Assembly: GCA_016932675.1 (NCBI GenBank)
Contig: JAFGCK010000036.1
Span: forward strand, 1-64,000
From: Methanosarcinaceae archaeon
GTDB lineage: Archaea; Halobacteriota; Methanosarcinia; Methanosarcinales; Methanosarcinaceae
Length of the DNA: 64,000 bases
Reading direction: 5' to 3'
Shown: piece by piece, positions 45,389-57,019 of the stretch
Layout of the letters: every line of letters begins with the position of its first letter
Numbering within the stretch: the first letter of the stretch is position 1
Notes under the pieces: generated by a model
The model's input: only the letters and a program-made list of their open reading frames with translations
Database searches by the model: none
What the model was told of the DNA's origin: nothing
Position numbers and translations under genes: made by a program

Positions 45389-48232
45389 ATGTCCTTGAGC
45401 AATATAGTAATTAAAGGCGCAAAAGAACATAACCTGAAGAACCTGGACCTGACCCTTCCACGTGACAGGCTCATTGTCATCACCGGACTCAGCGGTTCCG
45501 GGAAGTCGTCCCTGGCCTTTGACACCATCTATGCGGAAGGCCAGAGGAGATATGTGGAATCCCTTTCTGCATATGCACGTCAGTTCCTGGGACTGATGGA
45601 AAAACCCGATGTTGAATACATTGAAGGCCTTTCACCAGCTATATCCATCGAACAGAAGACCACAAGCAAGAACCCCAGGTCTACCGTGGGCACCGTCACA
45701 GAGATCTATGACTACCTCAGACTGCTCTATGCGAGGATAGGCATCATGCACTGCCCTGAGTGCGGAAGGGTCATCGAGACCCAGAGCGTGGACCAGATCC
45801 TTGACAGTATAATGAATCTCCCTGAAAGTACACGGATACACGTGCTTGCACCGGTGGTCAGGGAAAGGAAGGGAGAGTACAAAAAGCTACTTGCGGATCT
45901 CCTTGCGGAAGGGTTTACCCGCGCTCGTATAGATGGGGAAGTATATTCACTTGAGGATGCTCAGGATATAGAACTGGAACGTTACGTCAAGCACAACATA
46001 GAGATACTCGTCGACAGGCTTGTGATCAGGGAAGGTATCGAAGAGAGACTTGCAGAATCTGTGGAAACTGCACTTGAGAAGGGTGGAGGCACTCTGACCG
46101 TTCAGATACTGGACGGTGAGGAACTGACATTCAGCGAGAATCTCGCCTGTCCCGGGTGCGGCATCGGTTTTGAGGAGATGGAACCTGCCGCATTCTCGTT
46201 CAACAGTCCCCAGGGTGCATGCCCCGAATGTCACGGGCTGGGCACCTCGATGGAGTTCGACCCTGACCTGATCGTACCCGATAAGACACTGACCCTGCGC
46301 GAAGGTGCGATCGAGCCCTGGGGCGGGAAGACCAGGGACGGATATTACATGCAATCCGTGGAATCACTGGCTAACCACATGGGATTCTCCATGGACGTGC
46401 CGTTCGCAGAACTTGACCCGGGGGTACAGAAGACCATATTCTATGGAAGCGATAAGCCTGTACCCTTTGTGCATACCGGCCGCAACGGTGGCATGTGGAG
46501 ACATACCGGCAGATTCAAGGGGGTTATCGCGAACCTTTCCAGGATATTAGAGAAGACCGATTCCGAAAGCAGCAAGGAAAAGATACAGCGCTATATCAGC
46601 ACGAAACCCTGTCCGGTCTGTAAGGGCAACAGGCTCAGGCCGGCCAGCCTTGCCGTGAGGATAGACGGCCACAATATCATTGAGGTTACCGGCATGTCCG
46701 TTGAGGAGAGCCTGCATTTCTTCCAGCATCTTGAGACAAAGCTCAACGAACGTGAATATGCCATAGCAAGGCTGATACTGAAAGAAATCAAGTCCAGGCT
46801 TGGTTTCCTTGTGGATGTGGGTCTTGATTACCTGAACCTGAGCAGGTCGGCTGCAACGCTCTCGGGAGGCGAAGCACAGCGTATCAGGCTGGCGACCCAG
46901 ATAGGTTCCAGTCTGATGGGAGTGCTCTACATACTGGACGAGCCCAGCATCGGCCTGCACCAGAGGGACAACCTGAGGCTCATCAATACCCTGAAGCACC
47001 TGAGAGATATCGGTAATACAGTGATTGTTGTGGAACATGACGAGGAGACCATCTGCAGTTCGGACCACGTTGTGGATATGGGACCCGGAGCTGGCATCCA
47101 CGGCGGCGGGATCGTTGCCGAAGGCAGTCCGGAGGAGATAATGGCTCATGATGATTCCCTTACAGGCAAATACCTGAGCGGAAAGCTGGCGATCGATATC
47201 CCTCAGAAGAGACGCAGGGCCAGGAACAAGCTCGTGCTCTACGGAGCTGCCGAGAACAACCTGAAGGACATAGATGTGGAATTCCCGCTGGGGATCCTTG
47301 TATGTGTCACTGGCGTGTCGGGTTCCGGTAAAAGTACGCTGGTCAATGAGACACTGAACGGGGTGCTGGCCAAAAAGCTCAACCGTGCAAGGGAAATTCC
47401 CGGCAGGTACCGGGATATCGGCGGGCTGGAGCACGTGGACAAGGTCATAACCATTGACCAGTCACCTATCGGGAGGACACCCCGGTCAAACCCCGCAACA
47501 TACACCAATCTTTTCACACCCATCAGGGATCTCTTTGCCCAGACAAAGACCGCACGTGCCAGGGGATATAAGCCGGGGCGGTTCAGTTTCAATGTCCGTG
47601 GAGGCAGGTGCGAGGCATGCAGCGGCGACGGTATAATCACCATCGAGATGCACTTCCTGCCGGATGTCTACGTACCCTGCGAGGTCTGCCATGGCAAGCG
47701 CTACAACCGGGAAACACTGGAGGTGACGTACAAGGACAGGAACATCGCCGAAGTCCTTGACATGACAGTAGAGGAGGCCCTGGAGTTCTTTGAGAACATA
47801 CCCACCATCAGCCGTAAGCTGCAGACACTCTATGATGTTGGCCTTGGGTACATCAAGCTGGGCCAGTCATCCACAACACTCTCCGGCGGCGAGGCACAGA
47901 GAGTGAAGCTGGCAACCGAACTCAGCAGGCGCTCCACCGGCAAGACGGTATACATACTGGACGAGCCCACCACAGGACTGCACTTCGACGACGTGAAAAA
48001 GCTCCTTGAAGTGCTCCAGAGACTTGTGGAAGGAGGTAACACCGTGATAGTCATCGAGCACAATCTCGATGTGATAAAGACCGCCGACTGGATAATCGAC
48101 CTGGGGCCTGAGGGCGGTGAAAGGGGCGGCGAGGTCATTGCGCAGGGTACTCCGGAGAATGTCGCAGAGAGCGATGTTTCCTATACAGGGAAGTTTCTGA
48201 AGAAGATGCTTGTGAAGAGAAAAATTAATTAA
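45389..48232 (+). CDS. uvrA: Excinuclease ABC subunit A
   Basis: A 947-residue DNA-damage recognition ATPase of the bacterial-type nucleotide excision repair. Two ABC modules: Walker [15 protein letters not shown] near residue 34 and [14 protein letters not shown] near 642; signatures [12 protein letters not shown] and [12 protein letters not shown]; zinc sites CPGCG...CPEC and CEAC...CEVC. Complete length. Methanogens acquired uvrABC from bacteria; uvrB and uvrC are not in this window. ATG 45389 follows GAGAG at a moderate distance. Confidence 0.96.
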   Translation: MSLSNIVIKGAKEHNLKNLDLTLPRDRLIVITGLSGSGKSSLAFDTIYAEGQRRYVESLSAYARQFLGLMEKPDVEYIEGLSPAISIEQKTTSKNPRSTVGTVTEIYDYLRLLYARIGIMHCPECGRVIETQSVDQILDSIMNLPESTRIHVLAPVVRERKGEYKKLLADLLAEGFTRARIDGEVYSLEDAQDIELERYVKHNIEILVDRLVIREGIEERLAESVETALEKGGGTLTVQILDGEELTFSENLACPGCGIGFEEMEPAAFSFNSPQGACPECHGLGTSMEFDPDLIVPDKTLTLREGAIEPWGGKTRDGYYMQSVESLANHMGFSMDVPFAELDPGVQKTIFYGSDKPVPFVHTGRNGGMWRHTGRFKGVIANLSRILEKTDSESSKEKIQRYISTKPCPVCKGNRLRPASLAVRIDGHNIIEVTGMSVEESLHFFQHLETKLNEREYAIARLILKEIKSRLGFLVDVGLDYLNLSRSAATLSGGEAQRIRLATQIGSSLMGVLYILDEPSIGLHQRDNLRLINTLKHLRDIGNTVIVVEHDEETICSSDHVVDMGPGAGIHGGGIVAEGSPEEIMAHDDSLTGKYLSGKLAIDIPQKRRRARNKLVLYGAAENNLKDIDVEFPLGILVCVTGVSGSGKSTLVNETLNGVLAKKLNRAREIPGRYRDIGGLEHVDKVITIDQSPIGRTPRSNPATYTNLFTPIRDLFAQTKTARARGYKPGRFSFNVRGGRCEACSGDGIITIEMHFLPDVYVPCEVCHGKRYNRETLEVTYKDRNIAEVLDMTVEEALEFFENIPTISRKLQTLYDVGLGYIKLGQSSTTLSGGEAQRVKLATELSRRSTGKTVYILDEPTTGLHFDDVKKLLEVLQRLVEGGNTVIVIEHNLDVIKTADWIIDLGPEGGERGGEVIAQGTPENVAESDVSYTGKFLKKMLVKRKIN

Positions 48233-48332
48233 AAAGGAAGGAAGTCCTGTCAGATCCATCTTATCGGTGATTCGCCTGAAAAGCGGTATCTTTGTGGAAT
48301 ATCCTTTTGAACGGAGAAGGATCAGAAGAGGG

Positions 48333-49670
48333 TCATTTCCTCTTCAGTTTTGCGACAAGCATCTCTACCTGCTCCACAGCAGTGCCGATATACCTGTCTG
48401 GGTCCACGAGGTTGATGATATCATCCTCGCTCAGGTAGTTTGCAACATCCGGGTTTGCCAGCAGGACTTCCTTGAAGTGCTTGCCTGTCTCATGGGCCAC
48501 CATGGCGCTGGAGCGCACGATCTCATGGGCTTCCTGGCGCCCGACACCACGTTTTGCGAGTTCGATCATCACTGCCTCGCCCATGTTCATTCCCCTGAGC
48601 AGGTCCAGGTTACGCCTGATGTTCTCAGGGTAGAACCTGAGGTTCTCGATGACTCCGATAGCAAGCTTGATGATGTGGTCTGTCAGTACACATGCTTCAG
48701 GGAAGACAATCCTTTCACATGAAGAGTTGGTCAGGTCACGCTCGTCCCAGAGGGTGTTGTTCAGCAGCTCAGGCTCAACCATGGCACGCACGATCCTGGC
48801 AAGCCCGCATATCTGCTCGGACTTTATGGGGTTTCTCTTGTGCGGCATCGTTGATGAGCCAACCTGCTTCTTCCTGAAACTTTCCTCTACCTCGGCGATT
48901 TCGCTTCTCTGCAGGGAGCGTATCGCTACAGCGATCTTCTCAAGAGTGGTCACGGTACTGGCCATCCACATGATGAACTCCGCATGGCGATCCCTCTGTA
49001 TGATCTGGTTGGACACGTCCACCGAACCGATGCCCAGATATTCCATTACACGTTTCTGGATCTCAATGCCGTCCTTGCCGAAAGCGGCCTGTGTGCCCAC
49101 GGCCCCGGTCATCTGTCCCACCAACAGGCGGGGTCTTAACTGCTCCAGACGCTCGATGTGACGTGCTACCTCAGAGGCCCATATTGCAAAGCGAAGGCCG
49201 TAGGTCGTCGGTACGCCGATCTGCCCGTGCGTCCTTCCGGCACACACCAGATGCTTGTGCTCGTCCGCCTGCATGAGCAGTGCATCCAGCAGTTTCTGCA
49301 TCTTGTCAGCAAGGGTATTCACGGCTTCCCTGAGCTGTAAAGCAGTTGCAGTGTCCAGCATATCATTGGAAGTCGCACCGAAATGCACCCATTTACCGGC
49401 ATCATCCTCACATTTCTCGGAAATGGCAAGCACAACTGCCATCATGTCATGGTGGATCTCATTCTCGATATCATTCACCCTTTCATGTTCAACCGCAACG
49501 ATACTTGCCTCGATGATATCAGCAGCTTCTTTCGGGATCAGGCCAACGTCAGCCTCTGCCCTTGCGAGCGCTGCTTCCACAGTCATTATCTTCTCAAGCC
49601 TGTTCGCCTCACTCCAGACGAACTTCATCTCCTCTGTCCCATAACGATATTCAATTGGATGGATTGCCAT
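48333..49670 (-). CDS. purB: Adenylosuccinate lyase
   Basis: A 445-residue fumarase-superfamily enzyme acting twice in purine synthesis (SAICAR to AICAR and adenylosuccinate to AMP). The signature loop GSSTMPHKRNPIKSEQ is intact; GRTHGQIGVPTTYG and HFGATSNDMLDTATA carry other active-site residues. N-terminus MAIHPIEYRYG is family-like. It is convergent with uvrA across 100 bases. Confidence 0.96.
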   Translation of the reverse strand: MAIHPIEYRYGTEEMKFVWSEANRLEKIMTVEAALARAEADVGLIPKEAADIIEASIVAVEHERVNDIENEIHHDMMAVVLAISEKCEDDAGKWVHFGATSNDMLDTATALQLREAVNTLADKMQKLLDALLMQADEHKHLVCAGRTHGQIGVPTTYGLRFAIWASEVARHIERLEQLRPRLLVGQMTGAVGTQAAFGKDGIEIQKRVMEYLGIGSVDVSNQIIQRDRHAEFIMWMASTVTTLEKIAVAIRSLQRSEIAEVEESFRKKQVGSSTMPHKRNPIKSEQICGLARIVRAMVEPELLNNTLWDERDLTNSSCERIVFPEACVLTDHIIKLAIGVIENLRFYPENIRRNLDLLRGMNMGEAVMIELAKRGVGRQEAHEIVRSSAMVAHETGKHFKEVLLANPDVANYLSEDDIINLVDPDRYIGTAVEQVEMLVAKLKRK

Positions 49671-50034
49671 GTGTCAGTTCTCCATTACTGGTACTATAAT
49701 AATATCATCAAGCGTAATGGATGTGCTATTATCCGTATCTGATAAATAGGCTTTGAAAGTCAGAACGAGAATATAACATAACACTATTTAACTTATTGTA
49801 GTTCCGGACCTGTAGATCCTATGCTATGGGATAGGACTATTTTTTATTGAACATCAATTTCAAGAATAACACCTAACATTAATCATAAATTTTAAATAAA
49901 ATAAAGTAGGAAAAAGGAAGGTTATTTCATAAAAACGACTGATTAAATAAAAAAATGGTGAAAATCTATGAAAGATATAACATTGGGACGTATTCTGGAA
50001 AAAATAGTTCTCACACATGAACAGGTGATCTGAA
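49671..50034. promoter_or_regulatory. Intergenic region upstream of purB and amtB
   Basis: A 364-base AT-rich divergent promoter region without a convincing gene. Ribosome site AGGTGATC (50022-50029) belongs to amtB. I searched for the methanogen nitrogen-repressor pattern GGAA-N6-TTCC and found no clean match. A 21-codon frame (ATG 49968 to TGA 50031-50033) ends three bases before amtB and might be a leader but has no ribosome site. Confidence 0.35.
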
Positions 50035-51573
<1,539 letters not shown>

Positions 51574-51574
<1 letters not shown>

Positions 51575-51610
51575 ATAATGTGTGAGTGTGCCTCACATAT
51601 TATTTTTTAT
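51574..51610 (+). terminator. Terminator of amtB-glnK
   Basis: A 13-bp stem AATAATGTGTGAG (51574-51586) / CTCACATATTATT (51592-51604) with one G-T pair and a 5-base loop, then TTTTAT; it begins at the last base of the glnK stop codon. Confidence 0.75.
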
Positions 51611-51652
51611 ACTAAAAAAGGACCATTTCTGTGAAGAACTTAAAAAAGGTAT

Positions 51653-52120
51653 TCAACGAACACACCAATCAAGCAGGATTACTGCTTCTTCACCTTTTTT
51701 CCTGTTGCCGAACATTGGATAGCCTGTTTGCACGTCCTCCAGAACCTCCACTACCAGACCACAGTTCTCACCCCTGAGAATGCACTGCACCACCCGGACA
51801 CTGGCAGCAACTGGAACATCATCCTGGCAGAACGACGGTATCCTTATACTTATCACATCACCTATGCTGACAGGAAGATACTCACTGAATTTACTTATTT
51901 TTTGAAGATCAAGCGCAAAGCCTGTTCCTTTGAGATTGTTGCGCACCTCTTCCACATCCAGTTCCATTGCAGCGGCGATCTCCTCGTTCGAGTAGCCCTG
52001 TTCGTGAAGAAAACCTGTTGAGCCTTTTTTAAGATGATCAAGATCAGAGTATATGACCGGACGCTTCCGGCACAGTTCCCTCATCTTTTCAATTTTCAAG
52101 CTATCGGTTTCATCTGCCAT
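51653..52120 (-). CDS. Hypothetical helix-turn-helix protein
   Basis: A 155-residue protein I do not recognise by name. Its middle (EQGYSNEEIAAAMELDVEEVRNN) is a good helix-turn-helix; the C-terminal half (VSIGDVISIRIPSFCQDDVP onward) is a beta-rich domain with a few cysteines (FCQDD, VVQCIL, ENCGLV). It could be a DNA- or ligand-binding regulator. ATG 52120 is chosen with GGGAGACAGG upstream; the frame is open 16 codons further. Confidence 0.6.
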   Translation of the reverse strand: MADETDSLKIEKMRELCRKRPVIYSDLDHLKKGSTGFLHEQGYSNEEIAAAMELDVEEVRNNLKGTGFALDLQKISKFSEYLPVSIGDVISIRIPSFCQDDVPVAASVRVVQCILRGENCGLVVEVLEDVQTGYPMFGNRKKGEEAVILLDWCVR

Positions 52121-52258
52121 GACCTGTCTCCCCGGGATCCTGTTCGCTGAACGACACCGATCTGTCATTAATGAAGGTGTGGACGGGAACCCACCAAATA
52201 CGGAGAATACCTGGGATGCTGAGCCTTCAGATGATCTGGTTTGTTCAGGATCGCTTTT

Positions 52259-52387
52259 TCATTCCAGTCCTTCCACATGGTCACTCCTGCAGTTCTCAAC
52301 CGGATCCTGCACATATCCCTTATCATTCTCCGGGTAAAAATGCACAGCAAATACATTGTCCCTGTAGATGAAGCCCTGTTCCCGGAA
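52259..52387 (-). other. Short open frame of protein-like composition
   Basis: Between stop codons, the minus strand reads FREQGFIYRDNVFAVHFYPE and then NDKGYVQDPVENCRSDHVEG in 42 codons, which looks like real protein. There is no ATG; a GTG lies at codon 15. It is in the same frame as the DUF2769 gene upstream but separated from it by two stops. It may be a remnant or a frameshifted small gene. Confidence 0.25.
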
Positions 52388-52399
52388 TTATCCATAATA

Positions 52400-52642
52400 T
52401 CACTCAACACAGAAATAATTGCCCACGAACCTGAATTTCCTGTATATCTCACATTCTTCGCATAAGCATCCGGCTTTCTTTACGGAAAGAGCGCTTTTTC
52501 CCTTCGAGCAGAACATATACTTCCCTTTTTCAGGATACGAAGGACAGACCGGACATTTGCATCCTTTTGAATGGTGATAGGATGCACAGACCCCGAAGTA
52601 CTTACCTCTGGAGGCGGGCATCTTCCCGTGAAGCTCAGACAA
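52400..52642 (-). CDS. DUF2769 cysteine-rich protein
   Basis: An 80-residue (or 73 from ATG 52621) small protein with the DUF2769 pattern: CKCPVCPSYPEKGKYMFCSKG, then GCLCEECEIYRKFRFVGNYF and C. Seven or more cysteines probably bind metal or an Fe-S cluster. The family is frequent in methanogens with unknown role. The TTG at 52642 would overlap the upstream GTPase by 8 bases and has GGGGG upstream; start uncertain. Confidence 0.75.
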   Translation of the reverse strand: MSELHGKMPASRGKYFGVCASYHHSKGCKCPVCPSYPEKGKYMFCSKGKSALSVKKAGCLCEECEIYRKFRFVGNYFCVE

Positions 52643-53408
52643 TTAATTGCCCCCTTTGCCAGTCGTTGATGACCCTGATGGCGGTCCGCGTTTCATCTAC
52701 CTCGCCCTTTTTCTTCAGGAAGCCGTTCTGCAGACCTATGAGCCCGAGTACCTCGCAGGCATCCTGCCCCTCGGTCCCAACCTTGTAGAATGATTCGAGG
52801 GAGACTTTATTTTCAGAGCACATCATTTCTATGATCTTCAGGGCCACGCCGATGCTGTCCTTCAGGTGAGTGGCATCCTTCACTCCCAGGACTCCCTGCA
52901 TGATCTCATCGGACTCATCGGAGGGTATCACTCCCGGAGTATCGATGAACTTGATGCGCGAACCTGCGTTAACATGTTGCAGACCCCTCGTATGACCCGA
53001 TATGGACGAGGTGCCTGCCCTATGCCTTCCGGTAACACCATTGATCACCGAGGACTTACCGGTATTTGGATAGCCCAGACATCCCACGAGTATGTCACGG
53101 TCCCTGATAGAAGAAGCCTGCACGACCTCCAGTATCCTGTGCCTCAGCATGGTCGTGCCATACCTGTCCTTACCCGAAACGAAAACCGTCGGAGCTGTCC
53201 CTGAAAGGCGGGATCTTGCCTTCACGAGCTTTTCCTTTGATACGAGGTCGCACTTGTTGAGCACTATGATGAAGGGTTTGCCAGCACGTCTGATCTCCTT
53301 CTCCACCGCGCTGTTCCTTGTCTCGTCGGGAAATCTCGCATCCACGATCTCCAGAAGTATATCCGCCTGCCTGATCACGTCACTGACCAGCATCTTATAG
53401 CCTGCCAT
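52635..53408 (-). CDS. Circularly permuted GTPase (YlqF/RbgA-like)
   Basis: A 257-residue GTPase in which the guanine-specificity motif comes first (NKCD near residue 51), followed by G1 GYPNTGKSSVIN and G3 DTPGVIPS, the mark of the circularly permuted YlqF/YawG group involved in ribosome assembly. DARFPDETRN near the N-terminus is typical. ATG 53408 is family-like; the open frame continues to a TTG at 53465 but without similarity. Confidence 0.88.
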   Translation of the reverse strand: MAGYKMLVSDVIRQADILLEIVDARFPDETRNSAVEKEIRRAGKPFIIVLNKCDLVSKEKLVKARSRLSGTAPTVFVSGKDRYGTTMLRHRILEVVQASSIRDRDILVGCLGYPNTGKSSVINGVTGRHRAGTSSISGHTRGLQHVNAGSRIKFIDTPGVIPSDESDEIMQGVLGVKDATHLKDSIGVALKIIEMMCSENKVSLESFYKVGTEGQDACEVLGLIGLQNGFLKKKGEVDETRTAIRVINDWQRGQLIV

Positions 53409-53465
53409 GCTGCTTACTATGCGGTCCGAAGATATAGAAGTGATGCCGGCAAGCGACTGGCACAA

Positions 53466-53804
53466 AAGTTCTCGAACTAAGTTCCGAAATTCCTGTCCGG
53501 GTCTGGCAGTGTTCCTACATACCCGGGAACGGTGTTGGTCTGCATTGACCCGGACCTCAGGAAGAACAAATTCTTAAATAAAAGTCTGAAAACATTTGCA
53601 CGTGTCCTGAATAGAAACAGAACAATCTTCAGGAAAATACTTATAAAAGTAAATACAACACTATAATCGAAATCTATATTTGTAAGTGGGGCTATAAGGT
53701 AGCGTTGCTATTTTTTTGTATTTGATATTATCCGGCATATTCTGCCTTATAGGGTACTCTGTGCAGGCATAGATGATCTAAAGGTTGGAATATGGTGGTA
53801 CCTT
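53466..53804 (+). promoter_or_regulatory. Intergenic promoter region of the surface protein
   Basis: No gene seen in 339 bases. ACTTATAAAAGTA (53638-53650) is a good TATA element, giving a leader of about 130 bases; GGTGGTA (53793-53799) is the probable ribosome site before ATG 53805. Confidence 0.4.
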
Positions 53805-56513
53805 ATGAAAGGAAGATATCTTATAATACTGGTTTCTTTAATGATAGGCTTTGGAGCAGGGGCTGCATCAGCAGCTACTACATACACGGTGAACGACAGC
53901 ACAGGCCCAATAGCGGATTTCACTTCGATACAGGCTGCAGTAGATAATGCAGCTGACGGCGATACGATCCTTGTGTATCCGGGAACGTATACTGAGAGCG
54001 TGAATGTGGATAAACAGCTGAATATCACGTCAACAGATGGCGCTGCCGTCACAAATGTCGTTGCTCCATCCTCTAACGATCGTGTTTTCGAGATTGACGC
54101 AGACCTAGTGACCATCAATGGATTCAGTGTGAGCGGTGCTACAAATGTAGCGGGCATCTATCTGGCTGGTTTTGGTGAATGCGCGCTGGCCAATAATGTT
54201 GTGTCAGGAAATTACTACAATATCTATCTGAGTAATTCAGATCACAACACACTGACCAACAACACGGTATCTAACAGCGTCTACGAAGCCATCTATCTTT
54301 ATTATTCTGACAATAACACAATGATAAGCAATACGGCGTTAGACAACAACGAAGATGGCATCTATCTGGACAATTCAGACTATAATACGCTGATAAGCAA
54401 CACGGCGTCGAACAGTGTCTGGTACAATGCCGGCATCGGATTGTATTATGCTGACAACAACACGCTGATCAACAACAAGGCGGATGATAACTGGAACGGT
54501 ATCTATACGTGGTATTCCAACAACAATACCCTGACCGGCAACATGGTCTCGAACAACGCTGACGAAGGGATCGAGCTGGATTATTCCAACTACAATACAC
54601 TGGCCGATAACAAGGCGTCAAGCGATGACACCACGACAGACTACGTCGATATTATCCTGCTGGATCATTCCAACTACAATACGCTGACCAACAACACAGC
54701 ATCGGGTGCCTGGCATGGCATCTGGCTGGTGTCTTCCGAGCACAACACACTGACAGATAACATTGCGTCGAACAATGCCTACTTCGGCATTAATCTGGTT
54801 TATTCCAGCTACAACACACTGACGGGCAATACGGCAGAGTACACCATCAACAACGACGGCATCTATCTGCTTGATTCCAGCTACAACATACTGGACGGCA
54901 ACATGATATCAAACAGCGCCGATGAAGGTATCGAGATGGATAACTCCAGCTATAACACGCTGGCCAACAACATGATAGAATACAGTGGCAGTGACGGTAT
55001 CGACATGGAAGAATCCAGCAATTACAATACCCTGATCAATAACACAGCTCAGTACAACAGCGTGGGCGGGATAGCAATAAGTGATTCCGACTACAATACG
55101 CTGACCGGCAATACGGTGTCGAATAATGGCGATATCCCCGGTGGTACGGGCGACGGCATCCAGCTGTCTAATTGTGACCATAACACTCTGACCGGCAATA
55201 CGGCGTCGAACAACTGGCGCGGCATCTTTCTGAGTGAATCCCTCGACAACAGAGTGACAGGGAATATGGTGTCGAACAACGCTGACGATGGCATTGAGCT
55301 GGAATGGTCCAACAACAACATGATAAGCAATAACACGGCGACGGGCAACGCTAACGACGGCATCGAGATGGATTATTGCGAATACAATAACCTGATCAGC
55401 AACAGGATAGAGTTCAGTGGCAGCGATGGTATTGACATGGATTCCTCCGGTAACAATCTCATATACAACAACTACTTCAACAACACCAACAATGCTGGAT
55501 TCACAGGTGTGAATACAGGAAATGCCTGGAACATCGCAAAGACCGCAGGCACGAACATCGTGGGAGGCAGCTATCTGGGAGGTAACTACTGGTCAGATTA
55601 TACCGGTGTTGATAACGATGGTGACGGACTCGGCGATACTCAGTTCGATCTCGACGGATCCAACATTGACTATCTGCCACTGACGGGTATTACGACCCCG
55701 GCAGACCCGATAGTTGTGGAAACGCCCAGGAACAATGCGGTCTATACCACGGGCACGATCCCTCTGAACGTTTCCTCTAGCGTGGCAGTGAACACCTGGT
55801 GGTACAGTCTCAATGGTGCTGCCAATGTCACCTTCACACCTTATGTGACAGTACTGACGCTGCCTGATGGTGAGCACAACATCACCTTCTATGCCAGTGA
55901 CACCAACGGAACCGAGTACGCATCATCCCTGATCGGTTTCAGTATCGATACAGTACCTCCTGGAAACATCACTGATCTTGTCATTGCGGGAAATACAAGC
56001 AGTTCCGTCACCTTTTCATGGAATGCTTCATCTGACACGGACCACGTGGAACTGTGGAGGAACAATGTGTACATCACCGACATGTACGGCAGCAGCCATA
56101 CAGACACGGGACTGGCCTCGGCTACAGCATATAACTATAGTATACGTCCGGTTGATGCTGCCGGGAATGTGGGCAACTGGGTGAACATCACTGCATCCAC
56201 CCAGATCGCTGAAACCCGTAGTTCTTCCGGGAAGCATAGTTTTGGCAATGCGACGATCAGAGAGCCGGAAGAGGTGGCAGAGCCTGAAGAAGATACCAGT
56301 ACATCTGACACTGGCAATGCAACCATAGAGGTTCCTGAAGATGACAGGCTCATGGGCGTGGAAAGCACCGAAGCTCCTGAAGAAGGGGAGGTCGAGATAA
56401 TGGATGAAGCGGAAGAAGGATATTCCGGAACAATTCTGGGGATCGGCATACTGCTGGCAATCGGCATACTGCTGATAATATTCTTCATTTACAGAAAGAA
56501 GGATCGTAAATGA
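53805..56513 (+). CDS. Surface beta-helix (NosD/CASH-type) protein with FN3 domain
   Basis: A 902-residue exported protein. Signal peptide 1-23 (FGAGAASA/A), then a right-handed beta-helix made of about 20 near-repeats of the form SDYNTLTGNTASNNxxGIYL (roughly residues 95-565), the NosD-type cap GGNYWSDYTG with DNDGDGLGD, an Ig-like segment, an FN3 domain (near 715-800), an acidic Glu-rich linker and a C-terminal membrane anchor (about 870-895) followed by RKKDRK. Probably a cell-surface or S-layer-associated protein that binds or cleaves polysaccharide; no catalytic residues are evident. Confidence 0.88.
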   Translation: MKGRYLIILVSLMIGFGAGAASAATTYTVNDSTGPIADFTSIQAAVDNAADGDTILVYPGTYTESVNVDKQLNITSTDGAAVTNVVAPSSNDRVFEIDADLVTINGFSVSGATNVAGIYLAGFGECALANNVVSGNYYNIYLSNSDHNTLTNNTVSNSVYEAIYLYYSDNNTMISNTALDNNEDGIYLDNSDYNTLISNTASNSVWYNAGIGLYYADNNTLINNKADDNWNGIYTWYSNNNTLTGNMVSNNADEGIELDYSNYNTLADNKASSDDTTTDYVDIILLDHSNYNTLTNNTASGAWHGIWLVSSEHNTLTDNIASNNAYFGINLVYSSYNTLTGNTAEYTINNDGIYLLDSSYNILDGNMISNSADEGIEMDNSSYNTLANNMIEYSGSDGIDMEESSNYNTLINNTAQYNSVGGIAISDSDYNTLTGNTVSNNGDIPGGTGDGIQLSNCDHNTLTGNTASNNWRGIFLSESLDNRVTGNMVSNNADDGIELEWSNNNMISNNTATGNANDGIEMDYCEYNNLISNRIEFSGSDGIDMDSSGNNLIYNNYFNNTNNAGFTGVNTGNAWNIAKTAGTNIVGGSYLGGNYWSDYTGVDNDGDGLGDTQFDLDGSNIDYLPLTGITTPADPIVVETPRNNAVYTTGTIPLNVSSSVAVNTWWYSLNGAANVTFTPYVTVLTLPDGEHNITFYASDTNGTEYASSLIGFSIDTVPPGNITDLVIAGNTSSSVTFSWNASSDTDHVELWRNNVYITDMYGSSHTDTGLASATAYNYSIRPVDAAGNVGNWVNITASTQIAETRSSSGKHSFGNATIREPEEVAEPEEDTSTSDTGNATIEVPEDDRLMGVESTEAPEEGEVEIMDEAEEGYSGTILGIGILLAIGILLIIFFIYRKKDRK

Positions 56514-56540
56514 TCCTTCTGGCTTCCTTTTTTTATTTCT
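56497..56540 (+). terminator. Terminator of the surface protein gene
   Basis: Perfect AGAAGGATC (56497-56505) / GATCCTTCT (56512-56520) stem overlapping the stop codon, then CTTCCTTTTTTTATTT. Confidence 0.75.
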
Positions 56541-56571
56541 GTTCCAGGAGTTCGCTTTTGTTTTGAGATGT

Positions 56572-56837
56572 AAGCCTGAGCAGGGCCTCACACTTTTCGA
56601 TATAGCGATGACAGGCATTGGTATAACGATAATGGTATTGCAGGGGGATTATAGGTGCAGGTGTCTTTGCTCTCATCGGTATTCACCGGAGTTGCAGGCC
56701 CAGCGGTCATTGTTGTATTTCTTATGAATGGTGTTGTTGCAGCCTTTACCGGACTGGCACATGCATAGCCTGGCTTTGCACTTGCCGATCTGAAGAACAT
56801 GATATATGGCAGGGAACACTATTTCAGGCCCCTGTGA
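56572..56837 (+). pseudogene. Amino acid permease (APC family) remnant
   Basis: Three frames on the plus strand give the N-terminal part of an APC permease: KPEQGLTLFDIAMTGIG (56572 on), IGAGVFALIGI (from 56651) and GVAGPAVIVVFLMNGVVAAF with TGLAHA (56688-56765), then TAG and LADLKNMIYGREHYFRPL to TGA near 56837. Two frameshifts and a stop break it, and the rest of the transporter is missing. 56838-57019 holds nothing recognised. Confidence 0.65.
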
Positions 56838-57019
56838 AGAACAATAATGCATCATTCAGATGATGCTGAACACAGGTTTGAAGGTGATATCGGGAACAAT
56901 GGCAAAGATTCTGGCGATCGAAAATAGAATTTATCTTTTATTCAAAAAATCAGCCAATTGTCAACCTATTGTCAGCCAATTGCAAGCCAAAAAATAAGCC
57001 TGAAAATAAGTTATTGGCA

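Noticed and set aside
46547-47434. 295-codon minus-strand frame within uvrA
   Set aside because: Antisense of the conserved ABC modules.
49968-50033. 21-codon leader peptide before amtB
   Set aside because: No ribosome site, no runs of regulatory codons; too little support.
49671-50034. Nitrogen-repressor (NrpR) operator before amtB
   Set aside because: Only partial GGAA-N6-GTTC near 50003; not the GGAA-N6-TTCC pattern.
52168-52452. 94-codon minus-strand frame
   Set aside because: Overlaps the DUF2769 gene out of frame and lacks motifs; another frame in the same DNA looks more protein-like.
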